NCBI GenBank assembly: GCA_964621225.1
Contig: CAZULK010000026.1
Location: forward strand, 1-26,710
DNA: 26,710 nt
From: CAYNUJ01 sp964621225
GTDB taxonomy: Bacteria > Bacteroidota > Ignavibacteria > Ignavibacteriales > Melioribacteraceae
Direction: 5' to 3'
In this document: positions 25,113 to 26,710 of the stretch, one piece after another
Layout: each line of letters begins with the position of its first letter
How positions within the stretch are numbered: the stretch's first letter is position 1
Program-made: the position numbers and the translations under genes
The notes under the pieces: model-generated
Databases searched by the model: none
Told to the model about the DNA's origin: nothing
What the model saw: the letters and a program-made list of their open reading frames with translations, nothing else

Positions 25113-25120
25113 CAAAAATA
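25113..25120 (-). promoter_or_regulatory. pcm: Candidate -7 element for pcm
   Basis: TATTTTTG on the minus strand 26 bases before the pcm ATG, identical to those before nadE and prfB. A TTTG lies only 12 bases further upstream, too close for the usual 19-base spacing. Confidence 0.4.
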
Positions 25121-25145
25121 CAATTTTTTTAGCAAAGGTTTTATT

Positions 25146-25664
25146 ATGATTGAATTACTTTGCGGTGCTGTAATTATAATGCTAATGAGAATGACCGATG
25201 TTACACTCGGTACATTCAGAATGATAATGGTTGTCCAATCAAAAAAATACATTGCCGGTGTAATAGGATTCTTCGAAGTGCTGATCTGGATTTTCGCCAT
25301 GCGATATATTTTCAATCATCTTGATAACACAATAAATTTATTTGGTTACGCGACGGGTTTTGCCCTTGGAAATATACTCGGAATTTCTCTTGAAGAAAAA
25401 GTTGCATTAGGATATGTACAAGTAAATATTATTTCCAGGCATTACACGGATAAAATTGCGGATGCACTAAGGAAAAGTAGATTCGGCGTAACAATTTTAC
25501 CCGCCGAAGGAGGTACCGGGGGTATGTCCGTAATAATAATTATTATCCGCAGAAGGGATTTGAATTCCGTTAAAAAATTAATCGAGAACATTGATCCGGC
25601 CTGTTTTATAACCGTTCAACATTCACGTCCTTTCCGGGGATATATTCACGGCGCAAGGAAATAG
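25146..25664 (+). CDS. DUF5698/DUF2179 (UPF0316) membrane protein
   Basis: 172 residues. Three hydrophobic segments in about the first 75 residues carry the family pattern RMTDVTLGTFRMIMVVQ and GFFEVLIWIFAMRYIF. The C-terminal soluble part (about 85-172) is a DUF2179-like domain: SRFGVTILPAEGGTGGMSVIIIIIRRRDL, then LIENIDPACFITVQHSRPFRGYIHG. The function of this family is not known; DUF2179 occurs in predicted ligand- or ion-linked membrane proteins. AAAGG is 7 bases before the ATG. It is a single-gene unit between divergent pcm and convergent RHH/SPFH genes. Confidence 0.87.
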   Translation: MIELLCGAVIIMLMRMTDVTLGTFRMIMVVQSKKYIAGVIGFFEVLIWIFAMRYIFNHLDNTINLFGYATGFALGNILGISLEEKVALGYVQVNIISRHYTDKIADALRKSRFGVTILPAEGGTGGMSVIIIIIRRRDLNSVKKLIENIDPACFITVQHSRPFRGYIHGARK

Positions 25665-25689
25665 AAATAATTTATGCCGTGATTAATAC

Positions 25690-25863
25690 TCAATCGTCTC
25701 TATTTTTATTCTTGCTAATTTGTCTTTTCCTTTTACGGACGGCTTCCCTTAGAATATATTCCATTTGTCCATTTAAACTCCGTAGTTCATCTTTTGCCCA
25801 AATATTCATTTCCTCCCATAATTTCGGGTCGATTCTCAATATGATAGTTTTCTTTTGAGCCAT
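25690..25863 (-). CDS. Arc-like ribbon-helix-helix protein, 57 residues
   Basis: Read directly on the minus strand from ATG 25863 to TGA 25690. The start KKTIILRIDPKLWEEMNIW is an RHH beta strand and first helix; SLNGQMEYILREAVRKRKR is the second helix with a basic tail, as in Arc-type DNA-binding proteins. Its ATG is two bases after the SPFH stop (TAA TC ATG), so it belongs to the same transcript. From memory, small Arc/HicB-like proteins of this type often sit next to SPFH genes of this subtype. A role in DNA binding or protein interaction is inferred; no toxin is beside it. Confidence 0.82.
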   Translation of the reverse strand: MAQKKTIILRIDPKLWEEMNIWAKDELRSLNGQMEYILREAVRKRKRQISKNKNRDD

Positions 25864-25865
25864 GA

Positions 25866-26710
25866 TTAATAAATAGATCCTGCATTAATTATGGGCTGAG
25901 CATCCTTATCGGAACAAAGAACCAGCATCAAATTTCCCACCAACGTTGCCTTTCTTTCTTCATCCAGATCGACGATCTCTTCATTTTTCAAACGATCGAG
26001 AGCCATTTCTACCATACCGACGGCACCGTCCACAATTTTTGCGCGTGCGGCAATAATTGCTTCAGCCTGTTGTCTTTGAAGCATAGCTTGAGCAATTTCG
26101 GGCGCATAAGCCAGATGGTTTATTCGTGCCTCAATGATCCTCACTCCAGCTCCGCTAACTCTCTTTTCAATTTCTTTTAATAAATAATCCGATACATCAT
26201 CAATGGATGATCTCAGACTTATTTCTTCCCCTTCAGAATCATCATAAGAATATGCCATAGCCAAATGGCGGATAGCAGCTTCTGCTTGCATTTGAACATA
26301 TTTAATAACATGCTCAACCCGGAAAAGAGCCTCTGCTGTATCCTCAACCTTCCAGACCACAACGGCAGATATTTCAACCGGATTTCCCCTCTTGTCGTTA
26401 ACCTTAAGTTTTTCGCTATCAAAATTCCGTATTCTTAAAGAGACTTTCTTTATTTCATATAGTGGATTGGTCCATCTAAATCCTGATGTTTTTTCGGTCC
26501 CAACATATTTGCCGAATAATAAAAGCACACCTGCTTCATTCGGTTCCAATTTAAAATAACCGAATCCAAAAAATACGCTTAGTAGGATTAAAATTATGCC
26601 AGCAGCAAAAGAATATCCATTAGACATAATCGTCTTATTGTTGACTACCTGGAAACTTGAGATAATTATGATGATAGCAAAAATGGAAATTGCGGCATGA
26701 ACAATAACGG
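25866..26710 (-). CDS. SPFH/band-7 (prohibitin-like) membrane protein, N-terminus outside the window
   Basis: At least 281 residues. From about the ATG at 26627 a membrane helix (SFAAGIILILLSVFFGFGYF) leads to the SPFH domain (PNEAGVLLLFGKYVGT...GFRWTNPLYEIKKVSLRIRNFDSEKLKVNDKRGNPVEI...VVWKVEDT) and the conserved end (EARINHLAYAPEIAQAMLQRQQAEAIIAARAKIVDGAVGMVEMAL). The frame stays open upstream of 26627 to the edge and encodes another hydrophobic stretch (AAISIFAIIIIISSF), so the protein probably has two N-terminal membrane segments and starts beyond the window. Such proteins form membrane microdomain scaffolds. It is followed by the Arc-like gene. Confidence 0.9.
   Translation of the reverse strand, partial: VIVHAAISIFAIIIIISSFQVVNNKTIMSNGYSFAAGIILILLSVFFGFGYFKLEPNEAGVLLLFGKYVGTEKTSGFRWTNPLYEIKKVSLRIRNFDSEKLKVNDKRGNPVEISAVVVWKVEDTAEALFRVEHVIKYVQMQAEAAIRHLAMAYSYDDSEGEEISLRSSIDDVSDYLLKEIEKRVSGAGVRIIEARINHLAYAPEIAQAMLQRQQAEAIIAARAKIVDGAVGMVEMALDRLKNEEIVDLDEERKATLVGNLMLVLCSDKDAQPIINAGSIY

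Noticed and set aside
25647..25681. CACGGC/GCCGTG inverted repeat around the UPF0316 stop codon
   Set aside because: Only six base pairs with a 23-base loop and no T-run; too weak to call a terminator.
1..26710. Search for CRISPR arrays, tRNA genes, transposases and integrases
   Set aside because: No regularly spaced repeats, cloverleaf-like segments, or transposase/integrase motifs were seen in the gaps or the predicted proteins.

Overview
The window looks like a chromosomal piece of a low-GC Ignavibacteria-type bacterium (Bacteroidota/Chlorobi/Ignavibacteriota group). The grounds are secreted proteins ending in the YQNYPNPFNP...LxVYDxLGREVATLV...SGxYxYRL...KKMxxxK type IX secretion (T9SS) sorting domain, a PorV/PorQ-like barrel, a fused gamma-alpha 2-oxoacid:ferredoxin oxidoreductase, and candidate Bacteroidota-like promoters (TTTG-N19-TAnnTTTG). 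Several genes also carry clear Shine-Dalgarno sites. Assignment to a genus is not possible from the sequence alone. Most genes are on the minus strand, so most units read right to left.

Region 1 (about 1-11982, minus): a seven-gene envelope operon. In transcription order it encodes a T9SS cargo protein with a calcium-loop motif, a T9SS cargo protein with duplicated OB-like pairs, a lipoprotein with a GATase-like C-terminal half, a TonB-dependent receptor, a PorV/PorQ-like barrel, an NHL-type lipoprotein, and a secreted endonuclease/exonuclease/phosphatase (EEP) protein with a T9SS tail. Five of the six junctions overlap or lie within 12 bases; the sixth carries a hairpin. I infer one surface assembly, possibly for nucleic-acid or phosphoester use; its function is not established. 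Bases 1-153 beyond it hold a GC-rich palindromic element and a terminator-like hairpin but no gene.

Region 2 (12152-18716): korA-korB (2-oxoacid:ferredoxin oxidoreductase) ends in a strong intrinsic terminator, and nadE-dsbD (NAD synthase, transmembrane thiol reductase) overlap by one base. The divergent nadE/pspC gap has the best promoter in the window.

Region 3 (18723-20051, plus): a PspC-domain protein and a LiaF-like membrane protein, probably an envelope-stress pair.

Region 4 (20091-25086, minus): a compact series pcm, miaA, a split AtuA pair, prfB (with the programmed +1 frameshift at CTT TGA C), an MGMT-like alkyltransferase and a ribbon-helix-helix (RHH) protein. The annotated reading frame of RF2 is broken only by this recoding site; the true gene starts at 21806.

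Region 5 (25146-26710): a DUF5698/DUF2179 (UPF0316) membrane protein on plus; then on minus a SPFH/band-7 protein whose frame is still open at the right edge, followed by a 57-residue Arc-like RHH protein. No tRNA, rRNA, CRISPR array, insertion sequence or prophage was recognised. No gene-free stretch exceeds about 200 bases.
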